Source: Lachnotalea sp. AF33-28
GTDB lineage: Bacteria; Bacillota; Clostridia; Lachnospirales; Lachnospiraceae
NCBI RefSeq assembly: GCF_003477885.1
Contig: NZ_QUEE01000016.1
Coordinates: forward strand, 75,727 to 139,726
Length of the DNA stretch: 64,000 nucleotides
Reading direction: 5' to 3'
Position numbers and translations under genes: made by a program
Notes under the pieces: generated by a model
Databases searched by the model: none
What the model was told of the DNA's origin: nothing
Seen by the model: only the letters and a program-made list of their open reading frames with translations
Shown here: in pieces, positions 49,645-57,889 of the stretch
How positions within the stretch are numbered: position 1 is the stretch's first letter
Layout: the number at the start of each line of letters is the position of its first letter

Positions 49645-50685
49645 TTAGTATTCTGTCAGTTCCACAATTACATTACTTTGCAGATACAGCCAGTCCGTAA
49701 ATTCTTTCGGGCTGGCTGTTCCTGTTTTTACAGCCTTTTTTCTCTGCAAGGCTTCTTTCTTAAAGTCGGAAAAGGCAACCTGTATTTTTTCCAGACGGTC
49801 AGCCGGAAAGCCTGCGGTATTCTTTACTCGGTTTATTTTGTTGCGCCAGTTCTGGCATTCATTTTTATAAAGCAGGTCATAGTTGTTTTCTCTTGCCCTC
49901 TCGTCAAATTCCCGCTTGTTTTGAAGCGCCTGTACTTTTCGGCACTTGTCGCTGCACAGCTCATACCGCTGGCTCTTTGCCAGAAAATATTTCCCGCAGA
50001 CCTTGCACTGCCGGAAGCAAAGCCCCCAGTCATTCAGCCTGTTCAGATAATAGGTAATCAAGGGGTAGAGGGACGCATAGGCAGACACACATTCTTCTGT
50101 GCGCCGGTTGTCCGGGAACCAGAGGTCAAGCCGGGTATCTTCTGACGGTGCGCCTTTGAAATAAAGGCTGCCAGTTTGAAAATGTTTCGGTTTTCCTGTT
50201 TCTCTGTCAAAGATCATGGTTTCGTTATGGAATACCCCGGTCAGGCTGCTCATTTTATCCATGAAGCGGTCACAGGCAGCGTTACGGTCACGAGGTTCTC
50301 TGGCAAGCAGATAGCTGTTCCAGATACGGAACGCCACATACATTTTCAGAGGGTCGTTGCTAAGATATTTCTCCCAAAGAAATTCGCTTGCCGCCTGCTC
50401 CAGCTCCGGCTGTTTCCATCGGTTGGAGTGGAGAGCTTGCCGCAGCGGAGAAAGCCCGTATAAGTTCCAGTCTCTGTCCGTGTCACGCTCAAAGTTTATC
50501 AAAAAAGTTCCCAGTGGGCGTGTCATATCACAAAGCACCTCTGCGTTTTGGCCCCCGTTCAGACGGAAGCGGATCTGCTGTTCTTCCCCAATCAAAATCC
50601 GCTCTTTCATTTTCTTCCTGTCCAGCGTCAGGACAAACAAAATCCTCTCAAAACATGGCTCATGCCGTATAAACTGATTCTCCAT
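49645..50685 (-). CDS. Element-associated zinc-finger protein, DUF6076-like
   Basis: The 346-residue protein of unknown function has a zinc-finger-like motif near residue 245 (CKVCGKYFLAKSQRYELC, then SDKCRK). The N-terminal 200 residues have no domain I know. The start MENQFIRHE at 50685 follows AGGCAGGGGATAGG; longer versions use the AT-rich upstream region and are unlikely. It is divergent from the excisionase-like gene. Similar proteins often occur in Firmicute mobile elements. The family name is from memory and uncertain. Confidence 0.6.
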   Translation of the reverse strand: MENQFIRHEPCFERILFVLTLDRKKMKERILIGEEQQIRFRLNGGQNAEVLCDMTRPLGTFLINFERDTDRDWNLYGLSPLRQALHSNRWKQPELEQAASEFLWEKYLSNDPLKMYVAFRIWNSYLLAREPRDRNAACDRFMDKMSSLTGVFHNETMIFDRETGKPKHFQTGSLYFKGAPSEDTRLDLWFPDNRRTEECVSAYASLYPLITYYLNRLNDWGLCFRQCKVCGKYFLAKSQRYELCSDKCRKVQALQNKREFDERARENNYDLLYKNECQNWRNKINRVKNTAGFPADRLEKIQVAFSDFKKEALQRKKAVKTGTASPKEFTDWLYLQSNVIVELTEY

Positions 50686-50987
50686 CCCTATCCCCTGCCT
50701 TTGTTTATGGTAATTATATAATTCAGTTATATCCGTTACACTCATGGTATCGCAGAAGTATTGTTTTGTCAAGGATAGTCCGCTATGATGATTGCAGTTG
50801 GTAATTTCGTACCGCACAGTACCTTGACAAGTGAATGACCGTCCAAAAGGGATATGACCGGCAGGAGAAGTGACGCATTCGGCGCACCAATGCAGGGAAA
50901 CACCGCAGGAATGGGGCAGGAAAACGGCTTTTGGGGAGAACGGCAACAGGAAGCATTTTAACCTATTTGATTTATGGGAGGAACAGA
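50686..50987. promoter_or_regulatory. Divergent intergenic region in the element
   Basis: For the minus-strand gene, TTGACA (complement of 50768-50773) stands 17 bases before TACCAT. On the plus strand only the ribosome-binding site GGGAGGAAC of the next gene is clear. No other gene or repeat is seen in these 302 bases. Confidence 0.45.
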
Positions 50988-51212
50988 ATGAACGATAAAA
51001 AGAGATTGAACAGCTACGAGGATTTACCGCTGGTTCTGGATGTGGCGGACATTCAGCGGATTATGGGAATTTCAAGAGCGAGCGCCTATGAGCTGGTACA
51101 CACACCCGGCTTTCCAGCGTTCCGCAGGGGCAGACTTATCAAGGTCAGCAAAATTGCTTTCTTTGAATGGATGGCAAAAGGCTCCGAAACCGTACCGGGA
51201 AGCGACAAATAA
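50988..51212 (+). CDS. Excisionase-like helix-turn-helix protein
   Basis: The 74-residue protein carries a single MerR/Xis-type helix-turn-helix: LDVADIQRIMGISRASAYEL, then FPAFRRGRLIKVSKIAFFEWM. This is the pattern of small excisionase (HTH_17) proteins encoded in many mobile elements. It may help the serine recombinase excise the element, or control element genes. The ATG follows GGGAGGAAC. Confidence 0.8.
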   Translation: MNDKKRLNSYEDLPLVLDVADIQRIMGISRASAYELVHTPGFPAFRRGRLIKVSKIAFFEWMAKGSETVPGSDK

Positions 51213-51358
51213 GCGTGAGGTATCATTCCCTGACTTGCAATACTGCCGCACTTTCCAAAGGGGCATACAGAGGAAAAAAACTTAAAAATGATACCGAGAC
51301 GCTACATCAAAACAGCCTATCTGCGTACATCAGATAGAAACGGAGAAAGGAGCCGGTT
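51213..51358 (+). other. Non-coding gap with a long inverted repeat
   Basis: GAGGTATCATT (51217) and AATGATACC (51288) can pair across about 60 bases, with GCGT and ACGC outside. The ribosome-binding site GAAAGGAG of the next small gene ends the region. Probably a transcript structure; no gene is seen. Confidence 0.4.
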
Positions 51359-51562
51359 ATGGCAAGAATGAGTAACAAGCGGCGGTTGGAATGGTCTTTT
51401 TTCTTAAATGACCGCAGCCGTATCACTTACAACGAACTGTGCCGGAAATGCCAGCACGAATGTAAACAGAGCTTCCGGGCGGTTGTGGTTGACTGCCCGA
51501 AGTATCTTTCCAAGCGTTCCAAGAAAAAGGACAAGACTGCCGGAAACGGCAAAATCCCTTAG
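51359..51562 (+). CDS. Small basic Cys-containing protein of the element
   Basis: The 67-residue protein is rich in Lys and Arg and has Cys in ELCRKCQHECK and VVDCPKY, possibly a zinc site. It is a common companion of relaxase genes in Firmicute elements, with unknown function. GAAAGGAGCC precedes the ATG. A CCCTTAG/CTAAGGG hairpin overlaps its stop codon. Confidence 0.6.
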   Translation: MARMSNKRRLEWSFFLNDRSRITYNELCRKCQHECKQSFRAVVVDCPKYLSKRSKKKDKTAGNGKIP

Positions 51563-51851
51563 GAACTAAGGGCGCACTTCTATACATAGTCTAAAGACCA
51601 TGTATCGTGCGTCCTGCGGAGCTTACCTCTGCCGCTGATAAAATCAACAGTCCGAGGTCTGCGTTCGCTTCGCTCCGACAAGGTGGCTGCACCCCCCCCT
51701 TGCGCCGCTAAAGCGGCTATCCCCTGTGTACCCGATGGAAAGGGAAATCCGCTCTGCGGTTTTCCCTTTCCATCGGGTTTTATAGAAGCACTGACACACA
51801 GACTGTCTGCGGATGGTCTTTCTTTATCTTATCGGCAAAGGATGTGAGAAT
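51563..51851 (+). other. Non-coding region upstream of the mobilisation genes (possible oriT)
   Basis: This region holds a hairpin with GCGCAC...GTGCGT arms (about 51572-51612), a GC-rich stretch with CGCCGCTAAAGCGGC (about 51703), and a strong terminator stem at 51730-51782. Transfer origins of MobA/MobL elements usually lie just upstream of the relaxase and contain inverted repeats, so this is the best candidate, but no nick-site motif was recognised. Confidence 0.35.
51730..51782 (+). terminator. Strong terminator before DUF3847 gene
   Basis: ACCCGATGGAAAGGGAAA pairs perfectly with TTTCCCTTTCCATCGGGT around a small GC-rich loop, followed by TTTAT. Confidence 0.85.
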
Positions 51852-52169
51852 ATGGAAAAATCTTTGGAACAGTTGAAGCAGGAATATGAAAAAACCACTG
51901 TCCTGCTGGAACGGGAAAAACGGAAAATGCAGCGTTTGAAAAACCGGCAGGCGTATCTGGAAAGCGGTTCCCGAAAACAGAGGACGCACCGGCTGATTAC
52001 CCGTGGGGCAGCCGTTGAGAGCATTGCACCACAGACAAAGGGGCTGACCGAAACGGAATTTTATTCCCTCATGGAAAACATTTTGAATCTGCCGCAGGCG
52101 GAGCATTTCATCCGGTCTGCCGCAGAGAACCACGCCCGTATTTCCGGGCAGGAGAAAGGCGGTGACTAA
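51852..52169 (+). CDS. DUF3847-type mobilisation-associated protein
   Basis: The 105-residue protein begins with a long predicted coiled coil (LEQLKQEYEKTTVLLEREKR) rich in Glu and Lys, followed by RKQRTHRLITRGAAVESI, a conserved core of DUF3847. This family almost always precedes the MobA/MobL relaxase and is a likely accessory relaxosome protein. The ATG at 51852 is preferred; its upstream site is weak. It ends two bases before the relaxase coding frame begins. Confidence 0.82.
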   Translation: MEKSLEQLKQEYEKTTVLLEREKRKMQRLKNRQAYLESGSRKQRTHRLITRGAAVESIAPQTKGLTETEFYSLMENILNLPQAEHFIRSAAENHARISGQEKGGD

Positions 52170-52171
52170 GG

Positions 52172-53644
52172 ATAGCACTTTATCATTTTTCAATCGCACA
52201 GATCAAGCGCAGCGCCGGTCAGAGCGCCATTGCCAGCGCAGCCTACCGAGCCGGGGAGCGTCTTTACAGCAGCTACTATGGAGAAGTTAGCGACTACACC
52301 AAAAAGGGCGGCGTGATCGCTTCGGAAATCATGCTGCCGCCCCATGCGCCGGAAATATATCTTGACCGGGCGACCCTCTGGAATGCTGTGGAGAGCTGCG
52401 AGAAACATCCAAAAGCACAGCTTGCCTATTCCTTTGATATTGCCATGCAGAATGAATTGACGCTGGAAGAAAACATGGAGCTGGCGAGGAAGTTCGTGCA
52501 GGAGCAGTTTGTGGCAAAAGGCATGATTGCCGACCTTGCTTTTCACAGCCCGGAGAAAGAGGACGGCGGCATCCCTAACCCGCATTTCCATGTGATGACA
52601 ACCATGCGCCCCTTGAACCCGGATGGCACATGGGGACAAAAACAGCGGCGGGAATATCTTCTTGATGAAGATGGGAACCAAATCCGGGATAAAAACGGCG
52701 ATTATATGTTTAACGCTGTCCATACAACAGACTGGCATGAACCGGAAACGCTGGAACACTGGCGGGAGCAGTGGGCGGCTGCCGTTAATACAAAATTTGA
52801 GGAAAAAGGGCTGGATGTGCGTATCGACCACCGTTCCTATGTGCGGCAGGGACTTGACCTGATACCTACTGTCCACGAGGGAGCTAATGTCCGGCAGATG
52901 GAAGCAAAGGGCATCCGCACCGAGAAAGGGGAACTGAACCGCTGGATTAAAGCCACCAACCGGCTCATGCAGGATGTGAGGAAGAAGATCAAAGCCCTGT
53001 TTGTCTGGATGGCAGAGGTAAAAGAAGAACTTTCCAAACCCCAGACACCGAGCCTTGCCGACCTGCTGATCGCTTATTACAACCAGCGCAACGCAGGGGC
53101 ATGGAGCAATAAAGCCAGAACCGGAAACTTAAAGCAGTTTGCCGAAGCCGTCAATTATCTGACGGAAAACAAGCTGCTCACATTAGAGGATTTGCAGGAG
53201 CGTCTTTCCTCTGTCAGTGAAGAATTTGAAGCATTAAGCGGCTCCATGAAAAAGAAATCTGCCCGGATAAAGGAATTGCAGGAATTGATACGGGAGGGCG
53301 AGAATTACCAGCGGCTAAAACCTGTCCATACGGAATTGAACAATATCAAGTTTAAGAAACAGAGGGAGAAATTTGAAACATCCCACGATGCGGAGTTACG
53401 GCTGTTTTATGCCGCCCGCCGTATTCTGAAAGAAAAACTGGACGGAAAACCCATTGCCCTGAAAGCATGGAAACAGGAATATGCACAGTTAAAAACAGAG
53501 TATGCCGAACTGTCTCCGCAGCACAAGCCACTCCGGGAGGAAGTCATACGGCTGCGGCAGGTGCAGAACGCCGTAGATACCGCACTGCGCCGGAGGGAGC
53601 AGCCACAGGCAGTACAGAGAAAGAAACATGAGATGGAGCTATGA
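52172..53644 (+). CDS. MobA/MobL-family relaxase (MobQ), apparently ATA-started
   Basis: The 490-codon frame has the family N-terminus ALYHFSIAQIKRSAGQSAIA, then SAAYRAGERL, and the HUH metal motif NPHFHVMTT near residue 137. It nicks the transfer origin and leads DNA into the recipient cell. There is no ATG, GTG or TTG before the conserved start. The frame runs TGA-CTA-AGG-ATA, and ATA at 52172 sits exactly where the family Met is expected, with AAAGGCGG upstream. The first canonical start, GTG 52313, would remove the conserved N-terminus. Re-initiation after the DUF3847 stop is possible. The C-terminal half is coiled-coil rich. Confidence 0.85.
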   Translation: MALYHFSIAQIKRSAGQSAIASAAYRAGERLYSSYYGEVSDYTKKGGVIASEIMLPPHAPEIYLDRATLWNAVESCEKHPKAQLAYSFDIAMQNELTLEENMELARKFVQEQFVAKGMIADLAFHSPEKEDGGIPNPHFHVMTTMRPLNPDGTWGQKQRREYLLDEDGNQIRDKNGDYMFNAVHTTDWHEPETLEHWREQWAAAVNTKFEEKGLDVRIDHRSYVRQGLDLIPTVHEGANVRQMEAKGIRTEKGELNRWIKATNRLMQDVRKKIKALFVWMAEVKEELSKPQTPSLADLLIAYYNQRNAGAWSNKARTGNLKQFAEAVNYLTENKLLTLEDLQERLSSVSEEFEALSGSMKKKSARIKELQELIREGENYQRLKPVHTELNNIKFKKQREKFETSHDAELRLFYAARRILKEKLDGKPIALKAWKQEYAQLKTEYAELSPQHKPLREEVIRLRQVQNAVDTALRRREQPQAVQRKKHEMEL

Positions 53645-53691
53645 TATAACCGGCAGCTTTACCGCTACCGGTATTTTTATGGAGGGAGTAT

Positions 53692-54432
53692 TTGAATGTA
53701 TTTGAAGCGGTGAAACAGTCTGTTACCACCCGGCAGGCTGCTTCATTCTATGGAATCCGGGTGGGAAGAAACGGCATGGTCTGCTGTCCATTCCACAATG
53801 ACCGCACGCCCAGCATGAAAGTGGACAGCCGCTTTTACTGCTTCGGCTGCGGGGCTTCCGGGGATGTGATCGACTTTGCCGCTTTGCTGCATGGATTGGG
53901 GAAACGGGAAGCTGCGGTCAGGCTTGCGGAGGACTTCGGCGTTTCCTATGAGAAATCCGGCAATGCGCCGCCAGATAGGAAGCGTCACAACAGGTCACAG
54001 CCCCGACAAAAATCAGCGGAGCAGAGATTTCAGGAAACGGAACGGTATTGTTTCCGGGTGCTATGCGATTATCTGCGCCTGCTGGAGCATTGGAAAACAG
54101 CACACGCCCCACAGCCGCAGGATGCCATCTGGCATCCTCTTTTTGTGGAAGCGTTGCAGAGGATAAGCTACACAGAATACCTTTTGGATATTTTGTTATA
54201 CGGAGAAATAGAAGAAAAAGCGGCATTGATCGCCGCACAGGGAAAGGAGGTGTTGCGGCTTGAACAGCGAATTTCAGAACTTGCCGCCGGAAACGCAGGA
54301 AGCGGTCAAAAGGACGATGGACACAATGGAACCGGCGCAGACTCCAGCAGAAATCCGGGAGACGTTAGAGGGGACGCAGAAAGGCGGCGTGAAGAACAGC
54401 ATCCGAAACTGCCTGACGGTGTTCCAGCGTGA
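53692..54432 (+). CDS. CHC2 zinc-finger primase-like protein
   Basis: The 246-residue protein has the DnaG-type CHC2 zinc finger near residues 28-65: CCPFHNDRTPSMKV followed by FYCFGCGASGDVIDF. No TOPRIM catalytic domain follows, so it may recruit or assist priming. It is used by elements that replicate after excision or transfer. It uses a TTG start at 53692 after GGAGGGAG; the nearby ATG is out of frame. Its last 173 bases overlap the helicase gene in another frame, so the Gly/Asp-rich tail may not be functional. Confidence 0.75.
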   Translation: MNVFEAVKQSVTTRQAASFYGIRVGRNGMVCCPFHNDRTPSMKVDSRFYCFGCGASGDVIDFAALLHGLGKREAAVRLAEDFGVSYEKSGNAPPDRKRHNRSQPRQKSAEQRFQETERYCFRVLCDYLRLLEHWKTAHAPQPQDAIWHPLFVEALQRISYTEYLLDILLYGEIEEKAALIAAQGKEVLRLEQRISELAAGNAGSGQKDDGHNGTGADSSRNPGDVRGDAERRREEQHPKLPDGVPA

Positions 54433-55657
54433 CCCTCTGTTTCGCGGGGCGCTGCGCCTGAACCTTTTGACGGAGCAGATTGACATTGTGAAGCCGCTGG
54501 GCTGGGAGCGCACCAGTACCACGCTGACCGACATGGACATGAACTACCTGCTTTTGTATCTGGAAGAAAACTACGGGCTTACCAGCGAGAAAAAGGTGCA
54601 GAGCGCCATCAAGATTGTTGCCAATGAAAACCGCTACCATCCGGTCAGGGATTACCTGAACAGCCTGCAATGGGACGGCACAGAGCGCATCCGTTACGCC
54701 CTGCATCACTTTCTGGGAGCCGATACGGACGAATACACCTATGAAGCCTTGAAACTGTTCCTGATGGGAGCCATCCGGCGGGTATTCAGACCGGGGAGCA
54801 AGTTTGAGGTCATGCTCTGTCTGGTTGGTGGTCAGGGAGCCGGGAAATCTACCTTTTTCCGGCTGCTGGCAGGCAGGGACGAATGGTTTTCAGACGATTT
54901 GAAAAAGCTGGACGATGAAAATGTGTACCGCAAGCTGCAAGGGCATTGGATTATCGAGATGTCGGAGATGATTGCCACAGCCAATGCCAAGAGTATTGAG
55001 GAAATCAAGTCATTCTTAAGCCGCCAGAAAGAAACCTACAAAGTGCCGTATGAGACACACCCGGCAGACCGGCTGCGGCAATGTGTATTTGGAGGGACGA
55101 CCAACCGGCAGGACTTTTTACCTCGTGACCGCACCGGCAACCGGCGCTTTCTCCCCGTGACGGTGTACCCGGAACGGGCGGAGGTTCACATACTGGATGA
55201 TGAAGCGGCGGCGAGGGCGTATATCGAACAGATGTGGGCGGAAGCCATGACGGTTTACCGCAGCGGGAAGTATAAGCTATCATTCAGTATGGAAATGAAC
55301 CGATATCTGAACGCCCACCAGCAGGACTTCATGCAGGAAGACACACAGGCCGGCATGATCTACGCCTATTTGGAGGACTACACCGGCGACAGGGTATGCT
55401 CCAAGCAGCTTTATGAGGAAGCATTGGGGAACTTAAATTCCCCGGCAGACTGGGAGACACGGGCAATCTGCGAGATTATGAATACCGGCATTGCGGGCGG
55501 CATCATACAGGGCTGGGTAGCCTACAAAAGCCCGAAGCGGTATAAGAAATACGGTTCTCAAAAAGGCTGGGAGCGTGTCAACCAAGCTCCGCCGGAGGGG
55601 GACGGTTTTCAGGAAATCACGGAAGAAGAAGCCCGGCAAATGGAACTGCCATTCTGA
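54260..55657 (+). CDS. VapE-like helicase/ATPase (virulence-associated E family)
   Basis: The 465-residue protein of the VirE/VapE superfamily 3-like type has Walker A GGQGAGKST near residue 190, Walker B-like HWIIEMSEM near 235 and a sensor motif FGGTTNRQDFLPRDRTGNRR near 280. Such proteins act with primases in element replication. A TTG start at 54260 is supported by GGAAAGGAGG 9 bases upstream, giving a 173-base overlap with the primase frame. The gene is followed directly by the GGTTGAC box cluster, a candidate origin. Confidence 0.85.
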   Translation: MNSEFQNLPPETQEAVKRTMDTMEPAQTPAEIRETLEGTQKGGVKNSIRNCLTVFQRDPLFRGALRLNLLTEQIDIVKPLGWERTSTTLTDMDMNYLLLYLEENYGLTSEKKVQSAIKIVANENRYHPVRDYLNSLQWDGTERIRYALHHFLGADTDEYTYEALKLFLMGAIRRVFRPGSKFEVMLCLVGGQGAGKSTFFRLLAGRDEWFSDDLKKLDDENVYRKLQGHWIIEMSEMIATANAKSIEEIKSFLSRQKETYKVPYETHPADRLRQCVFGGTTNRQDFLPRDRTGNRRFLPVTVYPERAEVHILDDEAAARAYIEQMWAEAMTVYRSGKYKLSFSMEMNRYLNAHQQDFMQEDTQAGMIYAYLEDYTGDRVCSKQLYEEALGNLNSPADWETRAICEIMNTGIAGGIIQGWVAYKSPKRYKKYGSQKGWERVNQAPPEGDGFQEITEEEARQMELPF

Positions 55658-55666
55658 AAAGCCACC

Positions 55667-55851
55667 GGTTGACAGTTTGGTTGACGCTTTGGTTGACAGC
55701 CGGTTGACGGGGAAAAGCCTGATATTTGGGGCATTTCTCCCCTTTGTCAACCATGTCAACCAAGAAATTAAAGAAAAAGTAAAAAGTAATCATAGAGCGC
55801 CTATGGATTGTTTTCAAAGTCTTTTCTGCCGGTTGACACGGTTCGGTTGAC
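55667..55851. repeat. Iteron-like cluster of eight GGTTGAC boxes
   Basis: GGTTGAC occurs at 55667, 55679, 55691 and 55702 (11-12 bases apart, direct), as GTCAACC at 55746 and 55755, and direct again at 55831 and 55845. Most copies extend to GGTTGACA. The 270-base gap is otherwise free of genes and AT-rich in the middle (55760-55800). Regular spacing on one helix face, next to primase and helicase genes, suggests a replication origin or a site for element regulators. Confidence 0.65.
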
Positions 55852-55927
55852 ATGGAGACAGTCTGCGGCTGTACACCTGCCTGACATTCCCTTGTCGGGC
55901 ATATTTCATTTATGGAGGTAACTGCCT

Positions 55928-56113
55928 ATGGCAAAAAGCAAAAACGAGAGCAATAACAAAAACAGCGGCACCCTGCTTACCGAAAAAGACGGCACCCAGT
56001 ATTTTGTCATGGGGAAAGTCCGTATCAAGGTATCGGAGCATTTCGCACAGGATGGGAAGCCGCTTGACAGCCTACTGGAAGATGTGATCCAGCACGCTGC
56101 CGCCGCTTCCTGA
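55928..56113 (+). CDS. TnpW-like small element protein
   Basis: The 61-residue acidic protein has a low-complexity Lys/Asn/Ser start (MAKSKNESNNKNSG) followed by GTQYFVMGKVRIKVSEHF and a helical end. This matches the small TnpW-type protein typically encoded just before the serine recombinase in Tn4451-like elements. The role is unknown; it may assist recombination. GGAGGTAACTGCC precedes the ATG. Confidence 0.7.
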   Translation: MAKSKNESNNKNSGTLLTEKDGTQYFVMGKVRIKVSEHFAQDGKPLDSLLEDVIQHAAAAS

Positions 56114-56133
56114 AAAAAATACGGAATAACGAC

Positions 56134-56191
56134 TGTCAATCAGCCCACGCTTATGATATACTTGTACCAGCGAGTATTGTATAAGCGTGGG
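56134..56191. promoter_or_regulatory. Recombinase promoter within an inverted repeat
   Basis: CCCACGCTTAT (56144-56154) and ATAAGCGTGGG (56181-56191) form perfect 11-base arms. TGTCAA (56134) and TATACT (56157), 17 bases apart, form a weak promoter overlapping the left arm. Binding of a protein to this dyad, or folding of the RNA, could limit recombinase expression. Confidence 0.5.
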
Positions 56192-56221
56192 TTGTTTCTT
56201 TTAGAAGGAGGATTTTTAACC

Positions 56222-57844
56222 GTGAAACAACCATACAATACAACGATTTATAACACTGCACTATATTTGAGATTGAGCCGTGACGATGAATTACAGGGGG
56301 AAAGCGGCAGTATCCAGACCCAGCGCATGATGCTTAGGCAGTATGCCGCAGAGCATGGGCTGACTGTTGTAGACGAGTACATTGACGACGGATGGAGCGG
56401 GACAAATTTCGAGCGTCCAAGTTTCCAAAGGATGATTGATGACATCGAGGACGGGAAAATCAACTGCGTTGTCACAAAGGACTTATCCCGTCTGGGAAGA
56501 AACTATATCCTGACCGGTCAGTACACGGAAATCTATTTCCCCAGCAAAGGAGTACGCTACATTGCCATCAATGACAATGTGGACACCATCAACGGAGAAA
56601 GCGAGCTTGCCCCATTCTTAAACATCCTGAATGAAATGCACGCCCGACAGACCAGCAAAAAGGTCAAGGCTGCCATGCGCACAAGATTTGCCAATGGCGC
56701 ACACTATGGAGCCTATGCACCGCTGGGGTATGTAAAAGACCCGGACAAAAAAGGTCATCTTCTGATCGACCCGGAAACACGCTGGATTGTAGAGAAGATT
56801 TTTGACCTTGCAGTACACGGGAGGGGTGCCGCCAGCATTACACGGATTCTGGTGGAAGAAAAAGTACCTACCCCCGGCTGGCTGAACTATGAAAGATACG
56901 GGACTTTCGCTAATATCTACGCCGGTGCGCCCGCAGAAAAAGCCTATGCGTGGACGATTGCACAGGTCAAGAGCATTTTGAAAGAGGAAACCTACATCGG
57001 TCACAGCGTTCACAACAAGCAGAGCAACATTTCATTCAAGAACAAGAAAAAGGTGCGGAAGCCGCAGGAAGAATGGTATCGTGTGGAAAATACCCACGAA
57101 GCCATCATTTCCGAAGAAGTGTTCCAAAAAGTTCAGGAGCTGATTGCAAGCAGACGCAGGAAACGCAGAAACGGTACGACACAGATTTTCGCAGGATTGA
57201 TAAAATGTGCAGACTGCGGATGGTCTTTAGCCTATGGGGAAAACAAGCAGAACAAAAACCCATACGGGTACTACCATTGCAGCAAAAACGGACAGGGATT
57301 ACGCCAGTGTTCCATGCACTATATCCGCTATGATGTACTGTATGCCTATGTGCTTGCAAGACTGCAATACTGGTCTATGATGGTACAGAAAGACGAGGAC
57401 AAGCTGCTGAAACGGCTACTCAATGCCAGCGACAGGGAAAGAAACTCTGCGAAGAAAAAGCAGGCTGCGGAGCTGAAAAAGGCAGAGAAGCGTAAAGCCG
57501 AGGTTGACGGGCTGTTTGCTAAAATGTATGAGGACTGGTCTGCCGGACGCATAACCGAGTATAACTTCAATATGCTGTCCGAGAAGTACCAGAACGAGCA
57601 AAAGGAACTTGAAACAAAAATAAGACAGCTTCACGAAACGATGGAAGCCGCCGTACAGACCGCAGCGGATGCTGAAAAGTGGATTGCCCTAATGAAACAG
57701 TATGTCAACCCTGTGGAGCTGACCGCCGAACTTCTGAACACTCTAATTGAAAAAATAACCGTCCACGAAGCTGTCAAGGGCGAGGACGGAAGTCGTGAGC
57801 AGGAAGTAGAAATCTACTACCGCTTCATCGGCAAAATCGACTGA
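56222..57844 (+). CDS. Large serine recombinase (TnpX/TndX type)
   Basis: The 540-residue site-specific recombinase has a resolvase-type catalytic domain (residues 1-165; nucleophile Ser in YLRLSRDDE at 19, then VDEYIDDGWSGTNFERP and KDLSRLGRNY), a recombinase domain (about 185-290) and a zinc ribbon (CADCGW with YYHCSKNGQGLRQC, about 335-370). A long coiled coil (about 395-490) follows. It integrates and excises the element, joining circles at a GA dinucleotide. GTG 56222 follows GAAGGAGG; the ATG at 56153 lies in the hairpin. It ends 43 bases before the right end. Confidence 0.93.
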   Translation: MKQPYNTTIYNTALYLRLSRDDELQGESGSIQTQRMMLRQYAAEHGLTVVDEYIDDGWSGTNFERPSFQRMIDDIEDGKINCVVTKDLSRLGRNYILTGQYTEIYFPSKGVRYIAINDNVDTINGESELAPFLNILNEMHARQTSKKVKAAMRTRFANGAHYGAYAPLGYVKDPDKKGHLLIDPETRWIVEKIFDLAVHGRGAASITRILVEEKVPTPGWLNYERYGTFANIYAGAPAEKAYAWTIAQVKSILKEETYIGHSVHNKQSNISFKNKKKVRKPQEEWYRVENTHEAIISEEVFQKVQELIASRRRKRRNGTTQIFAGLIKCADCGWSLAYGENKQNKNPYGYYHCSKNGQGLRQCSMHYIRYDVLYAYVLARLQYWSMMVQKDEDKLLKRLLNASDRERNSAKKKQAAELKKAEKRKAEVDGLFAKMYEDWSAGRITEYNFNMLSEKYQNEQKELETKIRQLHETMEAAVQTAADAEKWIALMKQYVNPVELTAELLNTLIEKITVHEAVKGEDGSREQEVEIYYRFIGKID

Positions 57845-57865
57845 CCTTTCTTTTTTACCCAACAA

Positions 57866-57885
57866 TATCTTTAATTAAGGGAAAC
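57866..57885 (-). repeat. Right terminal inverted repeat of the element
   Basis: TATCTTTAATTAAGGGAAAC. Its reverse complement matches the left end (45329-45348) at 18 of 20 positions. Confidence 0.88.
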
Positions 57886-57889
57886 GGGA

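Larger units (their letters stand above)
45327..57889. mobile_element. Integrated mobilizable element with serine recombinase (Tn4451/Tn5397-like ends)
   Basis: About 12.56 kb are inserted in an XRE gene. A GA dinucleotide lies at both junctions (45327-45328 and 57888-57889), as expected for TnpX/TndX-type large serine recombinases. The element carries a recombinase at its right end, a TnpW-like protein, a MobA/MobL relaxase, a CHC2 primase and a VapE-like helicase. There is no type IV secretion gene, so it should be mobilised by a helper and not self-transmit. Cargo on the left is an AT-rich two-component/ABC exporter set. Confidence 0.92.

Noticed and set aside
55575..55850. Frame spanning the end of the VapE-like gene and the GGTTGAC cluster
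   Set aside because: It starts inside the VapE-like gene and its VDSLVDALVDS repeats come directly from the iteron-like boxes.
45327..57889. Self-transmissible integrative conjugative element
   Set aside because: No coupling protein, VirB4 or other type IV secretion gene is present; it is mobilizable at most.
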